This document shows positions 52,621 to 60,345 of a stretch of DNA of 64,000 bases, piece after piece; within the stretch, counting starts at the first letter, position 1, and every line of letters starts with the position of its first letter. The position numbers and the translations under genes are program-made. A model generated the notes under the pieces. The model searched no databases, was not told the DNA's origin, and saw nothing but the letters and a program-made list of their open reading frames with translations. Location: the NCBI GenBank assembly GCA_041751955.1, contig JBGSIB010000005.1, positions 5,309 to 69,308 on the forward strand, given 5' to 3'. The stretch comes from UBA2040 sp041751955 (lineage in GTDB: Bacteria; Bacteroidota; Bacteroidia; Flavobacteriales_D; Crocinitomicaceae).

Positions 52621-53577
52621 TTATTTTACGCGTAGTGTGCGACCAATGGCAATGTTCGATTTATTGCTGATTTTATTCAATTTACAAAGTTGAGCAACTG
52701 TCGTTCCGTTTTTGGCAGCGATTCTTGTCAAATTATCACCTTTTTTAACCTTGTAAAACTTTTTTGATGGAGCTATAGGTGCATTTGAAGTTGAAGCTAG
52801 ATTTTCACCATGCTCATCTATATCACTTGGTTTTGCGCCAGGTCGAAAGATATCTTTGTGTACCAACAGATTTTCGTCTTTACACACTTTATTCGCAAAA
52901 TCGATAACTTCTTCTGGATTCATAGGAGCATCATAAAAGCGAACTTCAAAATGCAAGTGAGATCCACGAGAATGCCCTGTATTACCTCCAAGACCAAGCA
53001 AATCGCCTGCTTTAACTTCTTGATTAGGTGCCACGGATATTTTACTTAAATGCGCGTAGAAAGTCTCTAAGCCGTTGTTATGTCGAACGATGACTAAATT
53101 TCCAAATCCTCCATCATTGTATTTGGCATAGCGCACTTTTCCATCCCATGCAGATGAAACAGAATCACCTGTTTCTAAATCAATATCGATTCCATTGTGG
53201 TATCTTCCTTTTCTGTAACCGTAACGAGAGGTTATATTACCGTCAAAAGGCATAACAAAATTGTCGTTATCATTATTCAACACACAAAGCCAAATTGTAT
53301 CTGTCAACTTCGACAAATCATTCTGACGATCTGAAGTATAACAAACATCTGAATCCCATGTTTGTATTAAGTCTAAATCAGGCATTGATGTTACGATAGA
53401 ATGTAAATGATGATTTAAAATTCCATCGAATTCAAGATCTTCCTGATACTGCCATGTTCTGTCTGAAAACATAATAACTGTGCCATTTGCCGTTCGAATA
53501 GTATCAATAGCTTGTTGACTGTAAACAGTGTTTCCTAAAAACAAGAAAGTTAAAAGCGGGAGAAAGTATTTTGTCAT
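52621..53577 (-). CDS. M23 metallopeptidase with C-terminal LysM domain
   Basis: Exported cell-wall hydrolase of 318 residues. Signal peptide ends at TVYSQ (21). The M23 domain (about 110-220) has the zinc motif GRYHNGIDIDLETGD (His, Asp) and the HLHFEVR motif (second His), so the lysostaphin-type fold is intact. The C-terminal LysM (about 270-318, YKVKKGDNLTRIAAKNGTTV) binds peptidoglycan. Expected to cut peptide cross-links in the periplasm, or to regulate other hydrolases. No partner amidase is adjacent; a -7 element precedes it. Confidence 0.93.
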   Translation of the reverse strand: MTKYFLPLLTFLFLGNTVYSQQAIDTIRTANGTVIMFSDRTWQYQEDLEFDGILNHHLHSIVTSMPDLDLIQTWDSDVCYTSDRQNDLSKLTDTIWLCVLNNDNDNFVMPFDGNITSRYGYRKGRYHNGIDIDLETGDSVSSAWDGKVRYAKYNDGGFGNLVIVRHNNGLETFYAHLSKISVAPNQEVKAGDLLGLGGNTGHSRGSHLHFEVRFYDAPMNPEEVIDFANKVCKDENLLVHKDIFRPGAKPSDIDEHGENLASTSNAPIAPSKKFYKVKKGDNLTRIAAKNGTTVAQLCKLNKISNKSNIAIGRTLRVK

Positions 53578-53610
53578 TGGTCTAATAATGAAGATGTTAT
53601 AAAAGCGCTA

Positions 53611-53618
53611 CAAATATA
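53611..53618 (-). promoter_or_regulatory. Bacteroidota -7 element TATATTTG for the M23 peptidase
   Basis: On the minus strand TATATTTG lies between the FKBP gene stop and the peptidase ATG at 53577, giving a leader of about 30 nt and separating the two transcripts. Confidence 0.45.
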
Positions 53619-53632
53619 TGTATTTGATTTTA

Positions 53633-54463
53633 CTAATTGTACACCGTATCAACGTAGATGTTAAAGAGCAAATGTTCATTGGGACCTACAAAATCCATGT
53701 AGCCTTCGCTACCATAGGCCTGAGAAGGTGGAACGACTACAAACATTCTATCTGCCTTTTTGGCGTTATTTAACGATTTTTTAAGTCCTGGGACAACTCC
53801 AGCATCCTTCATTTTCATGGAAAATGGTCTTCCTTCTCTAAAAGAATTGAAATAAAATGGTGTGCTTTCTGAACTCGTAATGGTATAAAAAGCAATGTTG
53901 TTTTCACGGTTAAACTTAACCTTATTTGCTGGGTTCTCTTCAAAAACATATACTTTGTTGCCATCAATTTCTCTCGTTGGTTTTCTTTTGTTTAAAACCT
54001 TGATATAAAGGATATTATTTGAATTTGGGGGTATCATTCCTTCGATTCCTTTTTCTCCACGGGCTAATTTACTTGGCACGAAAACCTCAACTTCGTCGCC
54101 AACTTTAAGCTTGTTTAATGCCAAATCCCAACCTTTGGTTTGCATGCCAAAACCTACTACAAAAGGGACGGAAGCTTTATTCAGTTTATGATTTCCTTCA
54201 ATCAATTTCCCATCCTCTAAAAAAACTTTGTACGCAATATCGATGCAATCTCCCAAGACCAAACTGTCTCCAGTTCCATGAGATAGCCAATGGATTTTCA
54301 AACCGTTCTTCATCGTCAAAGAGTCTAAATTTGACTTATCGGCCAGTGGTTTCATAGATTTCTCAACATCCTCTTTGACTGGTGTTTGGACTTCCTTAAC
54401 CTTGTCACCCTTGCAGGACGTGAGGATTAGGAAAAAAACAAAAATGAAGGAAATTTTACTCAT
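53633..54463 (-). CDS. FKBP-type peptidyl-prolyl isomerase lipoprotein
   Basis: Lipoprotein of 276 residues; the leader ends in ILTSC (Cys 17). It has one clear FKBP domain (about 60-160), with VVGFGMQTKGWDLALNKLKV and VPSKLARGEKGIEGMIPPNS, and a shorter second FKBP-like region (about 180-276), with FSMKMKDAGVVPGLKKS and VVPPSQAYGSEGYMDF. It likely folds envelope proteins in the periplasm. It overlaps the next upstream gene by 4 nt and follows the same operon as the GldI-like protein and nrnA. Confidence 0.88.
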   Translation of the reverse strand: MSKISFIFVFFLILTSCKGDKVKEVQTPVKEDVEKSMKPLADKSNLDSLTMKNGLKIHWLSHGTGDSLVLGDCIDIAYKVFLEDGKLIEGNHKLNKASVPFVVGFGMQTKGWDLALNKLKVGDEVEVFVPSKLARGEKGIEGMIPPNSNNILYIKVLNKRKPTREIDGNKVYVFEENPANKVKFNRENNIAFYTITSSESTPFYFNSFREGRPFSMKMKDAGVVPGLKKSLNNAKKADRMFVVVPPSQAYGSEGYMDFVGPNEHLLFNIYVDTVYN

Positions 54464-54978
54464 CGTACTATTTTATATAATTGTAAATCAACTACTATTG
54501 CCGTCAAAGGCGGTATTTTATTAAAGTCACCTGTTAGTCCATGTGCTAAATGGCTAGGAATTATCATTTTCGCTTTATCTCCTTCACGCATTAATTTAAT
54601 GGCCTCTTGAACACCCGTTTCGACATGACTGTGATCAATTTTAAATTCTTCAACTTCGTCAACACCCGTACTGTAACATTTTGTGCCATCTAAAAGCGAA
54701 ATATCAAACTGCACTTGCGCTACTCGGCCAGAGCTAGCTGCAACACCATCCCCTTCTTCGTATTTGAAAAAGTACAAACCAGATCCTGTTTCTTCCATTT
54801 TCCAACTAGGATGCCGATCCAGATATAACTTTATGTCGATTTTTTCGCGTTCGGTTAATTCTTTATTAAGGTCAGTTGATTGTTTTTTACTCCATTTTAC
54901 TTCTTTATCCTGTTGAACCTCTTCTGGGCCACAGGAATACAAAATTGAACTAAAACAGATTATCCAAAAGATTTTCAT
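54460..54978 (-). CDS. FKBP-type isomerase lipoprotein, GldI-like
   Basis: Lipoprotein of 172 residues. The leader MKIFWIICFSSILYSC places Cys at 16. A conserved N-terminal extension (EREKIDIKLYLDRHPSWKM) precedes the FKBP domain (about 65-172), with VQEAIKLMREGDKAKMIIPS and AHGLTGDFNKIPPL. Length, lipoprotein signal and position between nrnA and a second FKBP gene match gldI of gliding Flavobacteriia, needed there for gliding/T9SS function. The orthology is my inference from order, not proven. Overlaps both neighbours by 4 nt. Confidence 0.75.
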   Translation of the reverse strand: MKIFWIICFSSILYSCGPEEVQQDKEVKWSKKQSTDLNKELTEREKIDIKLYLDRHPSWKMEETGSGLYFFKYEEGDGVAASSGRVAQVQFDISLLDGTKCYSTGVDEVEEFKIDHSHVETGVQEAIKLMREGDKAKMIIPSHLAHGLTGDFNKIPPLTAIVVDLQLYKIVR

Positions 54979-55970
54979 ATGATATAAGACGAAATGTTCT
55001 CTTTTACTTTTTGAATGGTGTCTTGCAGAGAAAGATCGCTAATTCCGCCAGCTGCATACGCATGCCCACCACCTTCGAAGAACTTGTTAGCAAAGGTGTT
55101 CACAGTTTGATTTTCTTTCGCTCTAAATGACATTTTTATTTTTCCATCCTTTTCTACCATGAAAACGGCTAATTTTACTCCCGTTACACTCAAAGCAACA
55201 TTTACTAGGCCTTCTGTATCTCCTTTTTCATAATGATATTGTTCTAATTCACTAGCTGATAGCCACATAAGCGCTACCTTTCCTTTCTCAATTAATTCCA
55301 AATTGTTGCAAATAGCATGTGAACGTAAACGCAACTGACTCAGTGAATTTTGTCCAAAAACGGCTTCATGGATAGCGGTATGATCGACGCCAACATTCAA
55401 CAATTGAGCAATAATCTCGTGTGTGCGCGGTGAAACTGAATTGAATCTAAATGAGCCTGTATCGGTCATTATACCCAAGTAGATGCAAATACCACTTTCT
55501 CTGGAAATCGTTACTTCTGAATCTTTTACGATCAATTCGAATACCAATTGAGCAGTAGAACATACATGGGGTTCGCTAAGAGCAATAAAAGCAAAGTCAG
55601 ACGGATCCAAATGGTGATCAATCATAATAGTTTTTTCTTTAGCATCTGCTAATAGTGGCTCCAGGTCTTTACCTAACCGACTAGGGTGATTGTAATCCAA
55701 GGCAAAAATCAAATCTGCATTCACCATTTTTTCCTGAATTATTTCTCCAGAATTCTCGAAATGAATTATTTCATCCACGGACGGAACCCAAGCTAAAAAA
55801 TTGGGATAAGCATCTGGATGACAAACGCTGACCGTTTTTCCTTTACTTATTAACCAATGATACAAAGCCATAGAACTTCCAATCGAGTCTCCATCGGGTG
55901 ATTTATGAGCAGTTATCACAATGTTTTGAGAATTATTAACTGCAGCTATTATTTGTTCGAATTGGTTCAT
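54975..55970 (-). CDS. DHH-family phosphoesterase (nanoRNase/pAp phosphatase-like)
   Basis: Cytoplasmic phosphoesterase of 331 residues, likely degrading short RNA oligomers and 3'-phosphoadenosine-5'-phosphate as NrnA does. The DHH motif is MIDHHLDPSD (118-120), other metal residues are in AHKSPDGDSIGSS (first Asp pair) and FALDYNHPSRLG. The C-terminal DHHA1 domain has the GGHAYAAGG motif in FEGGGHAYAAGG. It heads an operon with the two FKBP lipoproteins; overlap is 4 nt. The leader runs through a REP-like hairpin and the terminator of dapA. Confidence 0.9.
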   Translation of the reverse strand: MNQFEQIIAAVNNSQNIVITAHKSPDGDSIGSSMALYHWLISKGKTVSVCHPDAYPNFLAWVPSVDEIIHFENSGEIIQEKMVNADLIFALDYNHPSRLGKDLEPLLADAKEKTIMIDHHLDPSDFAFIALSEPHVCSTAQLVFELIVKDSEVTISRESGICIYLGIMTDTGSFRFNSVSPRTHEIIAQLLNVGVDHTAIHEAVFGQNSLSQLRLRSHAICNNLELIEKGKVALMWLSASELEQYHYEKGDTEGLVNVALSVTGVKLAVFMVEKDGKIKMSFRAKENQTVNTFANKFFEGGGHAYAAGGISDLSLQDTIQKVKENISSYII

Positions 55971-55984
55971 GTTGTGTTTTAACG

Positions 55985-56008
55985 AAAAAGCCTCGCAAAA
56001 AACGAGGC
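55985..56008 (-). terminator. Terminator downstream of dapA
   Basis: Read on the minus strand, GCCTCG pairs with CGAGGC across a T-rich loop, followed by TTTTT at 55989-55985. It lies just before the nrnA-like start. Confidence 0.75.
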
Positions 56009-56028
56009 CTGCCTGACGGCAGACAGGC
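56007..56028. repeat. REP-like palindrome between dapA and the nrnA-like gene
   Basis: GCCTGCCTG at 56007-56015 pairs with CAGACAGGC at 56020-56028 with one mismatch and a 4-nt loop. It is GC-rich compared with its surroundings and resembles element B at 32319-32343 in its CTGCC/GGCAG arms. It shares 2 nt with the neighbouring terminator stem. Confidence 0.6.
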
Positions 56029-56060
56029 GCAAAGATAGTTTATATTTTATACTTGAATTC

Positions 56061-56942
56061 TTAATGCTTGTTAATGCGTTCGGTTTCACTATGAATACTG
56101 TTTGCCAAACCTTCGCTAACATTCCAAAGAGGTAAACGCATGGTATTTTGCATGATAGCCATTTGTTTCAAGGATTCTTTCACACCACCAGGATTACCTT
56201 CTGCAAAAAACAACTTGGTAATTTCGAAAAGATTGTAATGTATTCTTTTGGCTTCCTCATGTTTTTCAGTCGAGGCCCAGCGAACCATGTTGGCAAAATT
56301 CGTTGGGAATGCGTTTGAAACAACGGAAATAACACCGTCTGCTCCTGCGGCCATCAAAGGTAAAACAAGTGGGTCGTCACCTGACAAAACGCCAAATCCA
56401 GTCGGTCTTTGACGGATAATATCCATGATTTGATCCATATTTCCAGAAGCTTCTTTTACAGCTACAATATTTGAAATTTCTGCCAATTCTAAAGTAGTTT
56501 CGACAGCCATATTAGAAGCTGTTCTTCCCGGTACATTATACAAAATAATTGGTAAATCCGTACTTGAACTAACCATTTTGAAATGCTCTACAATACCTTT
56601 TTGAATCGGTTTGTTGTAGTACGGAGAGACAGAAAGAATGCCATCCACACTAGAAGGAATTTCCTTTATCTTTTTTGCTATTTCAGCCGTGTTGTTTCCG
56701 CCAAGACCAAAAACAATGGGTTTTCTTCCCTTGTTTACATCCGCAACAATGTCTAAAACTTCCATCTTTTCCTTCCATGAAAGTGTAGGCGACTCGCCAG
56801 TAGTTCCTTGAACAACTAAGAAATCAACATTTCCATTAATTTGAAATTCAATGAATGAGCGAAGTGATTCGGTATCAATACTGAAATCACTTTTAAATGG
56901 AGTAACCAATGCGGTTCCTGTGCCTTTGAATGGGTTTGTCAT
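56061..56942 (-). CDS. dapA: 4-hydroxy-tetrahydrodipicolinate synthase
   Basis: First step of the diaminopimelate/lysine branch, condensing pyruvate with aspartate semialdehyde; 293 residues. The Schiff-base lysine is K163 in NIVAVKEASGNMDQI, the catalytic Tyr is Y135 in LYNVPGRT, and the Thr pair is in VQGTTGESPTLS. The GDD segment FGVLSGDDPLVLPL is conserved. It supplies diaminopimelate for peptidoglycan. It follows the DUF6913-like gene with a 21-nt gap in the prmC-ligA-DUF6913-dapA series and is followed by a terminator. Confidence 0.96.
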   Translation of the reverse strand: MTNPFKGTGTALVTPFKSDFSIDTESLRSFIEFQINGNVDFLVVQGTTGESPTLSWKEKMEVLDIVADVNKGRKPIVFGLGGNNTAEIAKKIKEIPSSVDGILSVSPYYNKPIQKGIVEHFKMVSSSTDLPIILYNVPGRTASNMAVETTLELAEISNIVAVKEASGNMDQIMDIIRQRPTGFGVLSGDDPLVLPLMAAGADGVISVVSNAFPTNFANMVRWASTEKHEEAKRIHYNLFEITKLFFAEGNPGGVKESLKQMAIMQNTMRLPLWNVSEGLANSIHSETERINKH

Positions 56943-56963
56943 GCTTGTTTTTTTTATACTAAA

Positions 56964-57431
56964 TCAGCTTTGAATACGTCCTAAAGTTTCTTTTGCAAAG
57001 CTAGTGATTTGTTCTATTCTAACCGAACTAGAATTCAATCGAATATCAAATTTTATTCCTTCGGTCAAACTGCTCACAATTTTTTTTCTAGCCGTGATTT
57101 TATTCATCATTTTTACACCGCTAGGGTCAAATTCTCCCATCGCCAATAAAATATCAAATTTTGCCTTTAACATTTCGCGGAGTTCTTTGTCTTTTAATAC
57201 ACCCAAAAAATTGAAATCCGTTTTTGAAATATATCTGAAACGAATCGTATCTGGTAGCTGTACTTTCTGTGTTGCATCCGCCAAAAAAATAACAAAAAGA
57301 GAACTTTGAAGCACACTTCCGCTAATCATAGCTTCGCTTCCTGATTTAAAATTCTCGAATTCACGCTTATCCTTGAAGGTGTAAAAAACGATTATTTTCT
57401 CTCCATTTGTTCCCAGATTCAATTCACTCAT
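56964..57431 (-). CDS. DUF6913-like small protein
   Basis: Protein of 155 residues without signal peptide. It has a beta-rich N-terminus (IIVFYTFKDKREFENFK), a central RFRYISKTDFNFLGVLKDK, a helix with FDILLAMGEFDPSGVKMMN and a C-terminal amphipathic helix. I associate it with DUF6913 because of its place between ligA and dapA in Flavobacteriia; function unknown. It overlaps the ligA stop by 4 nt, so translation is coupled. If the family name is wrong, it remains a conserved-looking cytoplasmic protein. Confidence 0.7.
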   Translation of the reverse strand: MSELNLGTNGEKIIVFYTFKDKREFENFKSGSEAMISGSVLQSSLFVIFLADATQKVQLPDTIRFRYISKTDFNFLGVLKDKELREMLKAKFDILLAMGEFDPSGVKMMNKITARKKIVSSLTEGIKFDIRLNSSSVRIEQITSFAKETLGRIQS

Positions 57432-59434
57432 TTCAGCAAGTTAAGAAATTCATCCTCATTAATTATTTCTACGCCTAAATCAGAAGCCTTTTTAAGCTTT
57501 GCAGGCCCCATATTTTCACCGGCGACAACATAATTGGTTTTGGCTGAAATAGAGGATCCGACCTTACCACCATTCATTTCAATAGCGTTCTTCAATTCGT
57601 CTCTTGAGAATTTCTGAAATACTCCCGAAACAACAAATACTTGTCCATCAAGTGCTTGAGAAGAAAGTTTTTGTTCGATAATTTCCATTTGTAAACCCGC
57701 ATTTTTCAAACGTTCGATGAAAATTCTATGGTTTTCATCGAGAAAATAATTCTGAACGGAAATAGCAATCACTTCTCCAATTTCATCTGTATTGACCAAC
57801 TCATCGTAAGTCGCTTTCGCGAGATTATCAATTGATTTGAATCTTTTGGCCAATTTCTTTGCCACTGTTTCACCCACGTAACGAATTCCAATGGCGAATA
57901 ATACTCGCTCAAAAGGATTTTCTTTGGATTTCTCCACTCCTTTAATCAAATTATCCGCCGACTTGTCCGCCATGCGTTCGAGATTGACAACCTGGTCAAA
58001 AGTTAAATCATACAAGTCCGCTGCATTTGTTATGAATCCTATTTCAACAAGCGCGTCAACAGTTTCAGAACCTAGACCTTCGATATCCATGGCTCGACGA
58101 CCAATGAAATGATCGATACGACCTTTTATTTGCGGCGGACAACCCGATTCATTTGGGCAAAAATGCTGAGCTTCACCTTCTTTTCTTTGCAATTGGGTAT
58201 GGCATTTTGGGCAGTTTTCGATAAAAAGAACTCGCTCATTGCTTTGACGAGCATTCAAATCTACTCCTACTATTTTCGGGATGATTTCTCCACCTTTTTC
58301 AACAAATACAGTATCTCCAATAAACAAATCCAATTTTTTAATTTGATCTGCATTATGCAAGGAGGCTCTTTTTACAACGGTTCCGCCTAAGGAAACGGGA
58401 GCTAAATTGGCCACGGGTGTGATAGCCCCTGTTCTACCGATTTGATAATCAATTGACTCTAATTTTGTAGCAACACGTTCTGTTCTAAATTTGTAGGCGA
58501 TTGCCCATCGAGGAGATTTGGCAGTAAAGCCCAATTCTTCCTGCATGTCGTAATTGTTCACTTTTAGAACGACACCATCGATTTCAAAAGGTAATTCAGT
58601 TCTCGCTTTTTCCCAATATTGAATGAAATCCATTATTCCTTGAATATCCTTTACTTTGGAAATATATTTTTTCGAAGAAGGTGGAATTTTAAAGCCCCAT
58701 TCTTTAGCCTTTTGGACTGATTCAAAATGGCCATTTAGCGGTAAATCTGCTCCGTAAACTCCATATAAATAGCAATCTAATCCTCTTTCTGCAACTACTT
58801 TTGAATCTTGTGATTTTAAAGTACCCGAAGCGGAATTTCGAGGATTCGCAAAAACGGGTTCTCCTGCCTCTGCGCGTATCTCGTTCATTTTTAAAAAATT
58901 CTCAAGTGGAAAGAAAATCTCTCCTCTAATTTCAAAATCTTCCGGAAAATCTCCTGTAAGTTTAAGCGGAATGGTTTTAATTGTTTTCACATTAGCACTG
59001 ACATCCTCACCTTTCGTGCCATCACCTCGAGTGACAGCTTGAGTCAACAGACCATTTTCATAACGTATACCAATGGCTACACCATCGTACTTTAATTCAC
59101 AAACATATTCTATTTCTCCTTCGCTCAATTTCTTAATCCGGTTTTCCCATTCTACAATTTCTTCTTGAGAATATGTATTTGATAAGGAAAGCATGGGGAA
59201 TCGATGAACGACCGATTGGAATTTTTTCGTAATGTCTCCTCCAACTCTTTTCGTTGGACTATGTTCATTGCTGAACTCAGGGAATTCCTGTTCCAAAACC
59301 TGTAATTCTTCCAACATCTTATCGAACTCAAAATCAGAAACTTCCGACTCATTTTCAACATAATATGCGTGATTCAAACGATTGATAATTTCAGTTAGTT
59401 CTAAAATTCTTTTTTGGGCAACTTGAGCTTCCAT
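57428..59434 (-). CDS. ligA: NAD-dependent DNA ligase
   Basis: Seals nicks during replication and repair using NAD; 668 residues. Order: Ia domain (NHAYYVENESEVSDFEFD), adenylation domain with catalytic K115 in CELKYDGVAIGI, OB fold, a four-Cys zinc finger (CPKCHTQLQ ... HFCPNESGC), helix-hairpin-helix repeats (DIEGLGSETVDALVEIGF, FAIGIRYVGETVAKKLAKR) and a C-terminal BRCT domain (FVVSGVFQKFSRDELK, TNYVVAGENMGPAKL). Complete. It begins 1 nt after prmC and overlaps the next gene by 4 nt. Confidence 0.97.
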   Translation of the reverse strand: MEAQVAQKRILELTEIINRLNHAYYVENESEVSDFEFDKMLEELQVLEQEFPEFSNEHSPTKRVGGDITKKFQSVVHRFPMLSLSNTYSQEEIVEWENRIKKLSEGEIEYVCELKYDGVAIGIRYENGLLTQAVTRGDGTKGEDVSANVKTIKTIPLKLTGDFPEDFEIRGEIFFPLENFLKMNEIRAEAGEPVFANPRNSASGTLKSQDSKVVAERGLDCYLYGVYGADLPLNGHFESVQKAKEWGFKIPPSSKKYISKVKDIQGIMDFIQYWEKARTELPFEIDGVVLKVNNYDMQEELGFTAKSPRWAIAYKFRTERVATKLESIDYQIGRTGAITPVANLAPVSLGGTVVKRASLHNADQIKKLDLFIGDTVFVEKGGEIIPKIVGVDLNARQSNERVLFIENCPKCHTQLQRKEGEAQHFCPNESGCPPQIKGRIDHFIGRRAMDIEGLGSETVDALVEIGFITNAADLYDLTFDQVVNLERMADKSADNLIKGVEKSKENPFERVLFAIGIRYVGETVAKKLAKRFKSIDNLAKATYDELVNTDEIGEVIAISVQNYFLDENHRIFIERLKNAGLQMEIIEQKLSSQALDGQVFVVSGVFQKFSRDELKNAIEMNGGKVGSSISAKTNYVVAGENMGPAKLKKASDLGVEIINEDEFLNLLK

Positions 59435-59435
59435 T

Positions 59436-60299
59436 CTACTTTTTTTGTGCGCTAATCATTCTTTCTTTTCCTTGCAAGTCCTTATGCAAATCAACATTAA
59501 CAAAATCAAGACTTTGAAGCAAAGCTATTGTTTCTTGACCAAAGTTTTCATGAATCTCAAAAAAAAGCTGTCCACCTGATTTCAATCCTTTTTGGGCATT
59601 TGCTGCAATCTGTCTATAAAAGATAAGTGGATCTAAATCCTCAACAAAAAGAGCAGCTGGAGGTTCATAATCCAATACATTTGCTGACATTTCTATTTTT
59701 TCTTTTTCGGGAATATAAGGTGGATTTGAGACCCAAATATCATAATCCTCAGTGCCATATTTTCGCATTTCAGACTCTGATAAAACATTCACTATTTCAA
59801 AATTGACTGAAGTACTATTCTCTGCATTGTTTAATTGAGCTAGTGCAATAACATCCTCGAAGTAATCCAAAGCTATTACTTTACTTTTTTTCAGTTCTTT
59901 TTGAAGACAGATTGCAATGCAACCTGTTCCGGTGCATAGGTCGAGTATTTTTAATTCAGCGCTCGTATTGAATTCGGTAACAATCAATTCGACTAATTCC
60001 TCCGTTTCGGGACGGGGTATCAGTGCAGAAGGAGAACAGAAAAAGCGAAGACCTCTGAATTCAGTTTCACCCAAGATGTATTGAATAGGTTTTTCAGTCC
60101 AAAGTTGATCTAACCAATTCTCAAAAGTCATTTTTTGTTCAGTTGAAACCGCATGATTGAGATGAAAGTTCACCTCAGAAAAATCAACTTTCAACAAATG
60201 AGAGGCCATTAATTTGAAATGATACTGAACAGAAAGAGAGGTCCATTTATCATGAAACCTCTCTTCTATCGTTATTTTTAAATCCCTAAGGGTTGACAA
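59436..60299 (-). CDS. prmC: Release-factor glutamine methyltransferase
   Basis: Methylates the GGQ glutamine of peptide-chain release factors; 287 residues. An N-terminal helical domain (LTI... to TEFRGLRFF) contains QYILGETEFRG and PSALIPRPETEELV. The SAM-binding motif is ILDLCTGTGCIAICLQK and the catalytic motif is VSNPPYIPEKE (NPPY). The start is TTG at 60299; no ATG lies in a suitable place and the next Met would remove the N-terminal domain helix. It is the first gene of the prmC-ligA-DUF6913-dapA series. Confidence 0.93.
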   Translation of the reverse strand: MSTLRDLKITIEERFHDKWTSLSVQYHFKLMASHLLKVDFSEVNFHLNHAVSTEQKMTFENWLDQLWTEKPIQYILGETEFRGLRFFCSPSALIPRPETEELVELIVTEFNTSAELKILDLCTGTGCIAICLQKELKKSKVIALDYFEDVIALAQLNNAENSTSVNFEIVNVLSESEMRKYGTEDYDIWVSNPPYIPEKEKIEMSANVLDYEPPAALFVEDLDPLIFYRQIAANAQKGLKSGGQLFFEIHENFGQETIALLQSLDFVNVDLHKDLQGKERMISAQKK

Positions 60300-60345
60300 C
60301 TTTTTTATTGCGAATATCGCATTTTTTATCGAATCAAGTTATGCT

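Noticed and set aside
60300..60345. Small palindrome TGCGAATATCGCA between prmC and the T9SS type B gene
   Set aside because: On the strand being transcribed it is followed by A residues rather than T residues, so it is not an intrinsic terminator; five-bp stem only.
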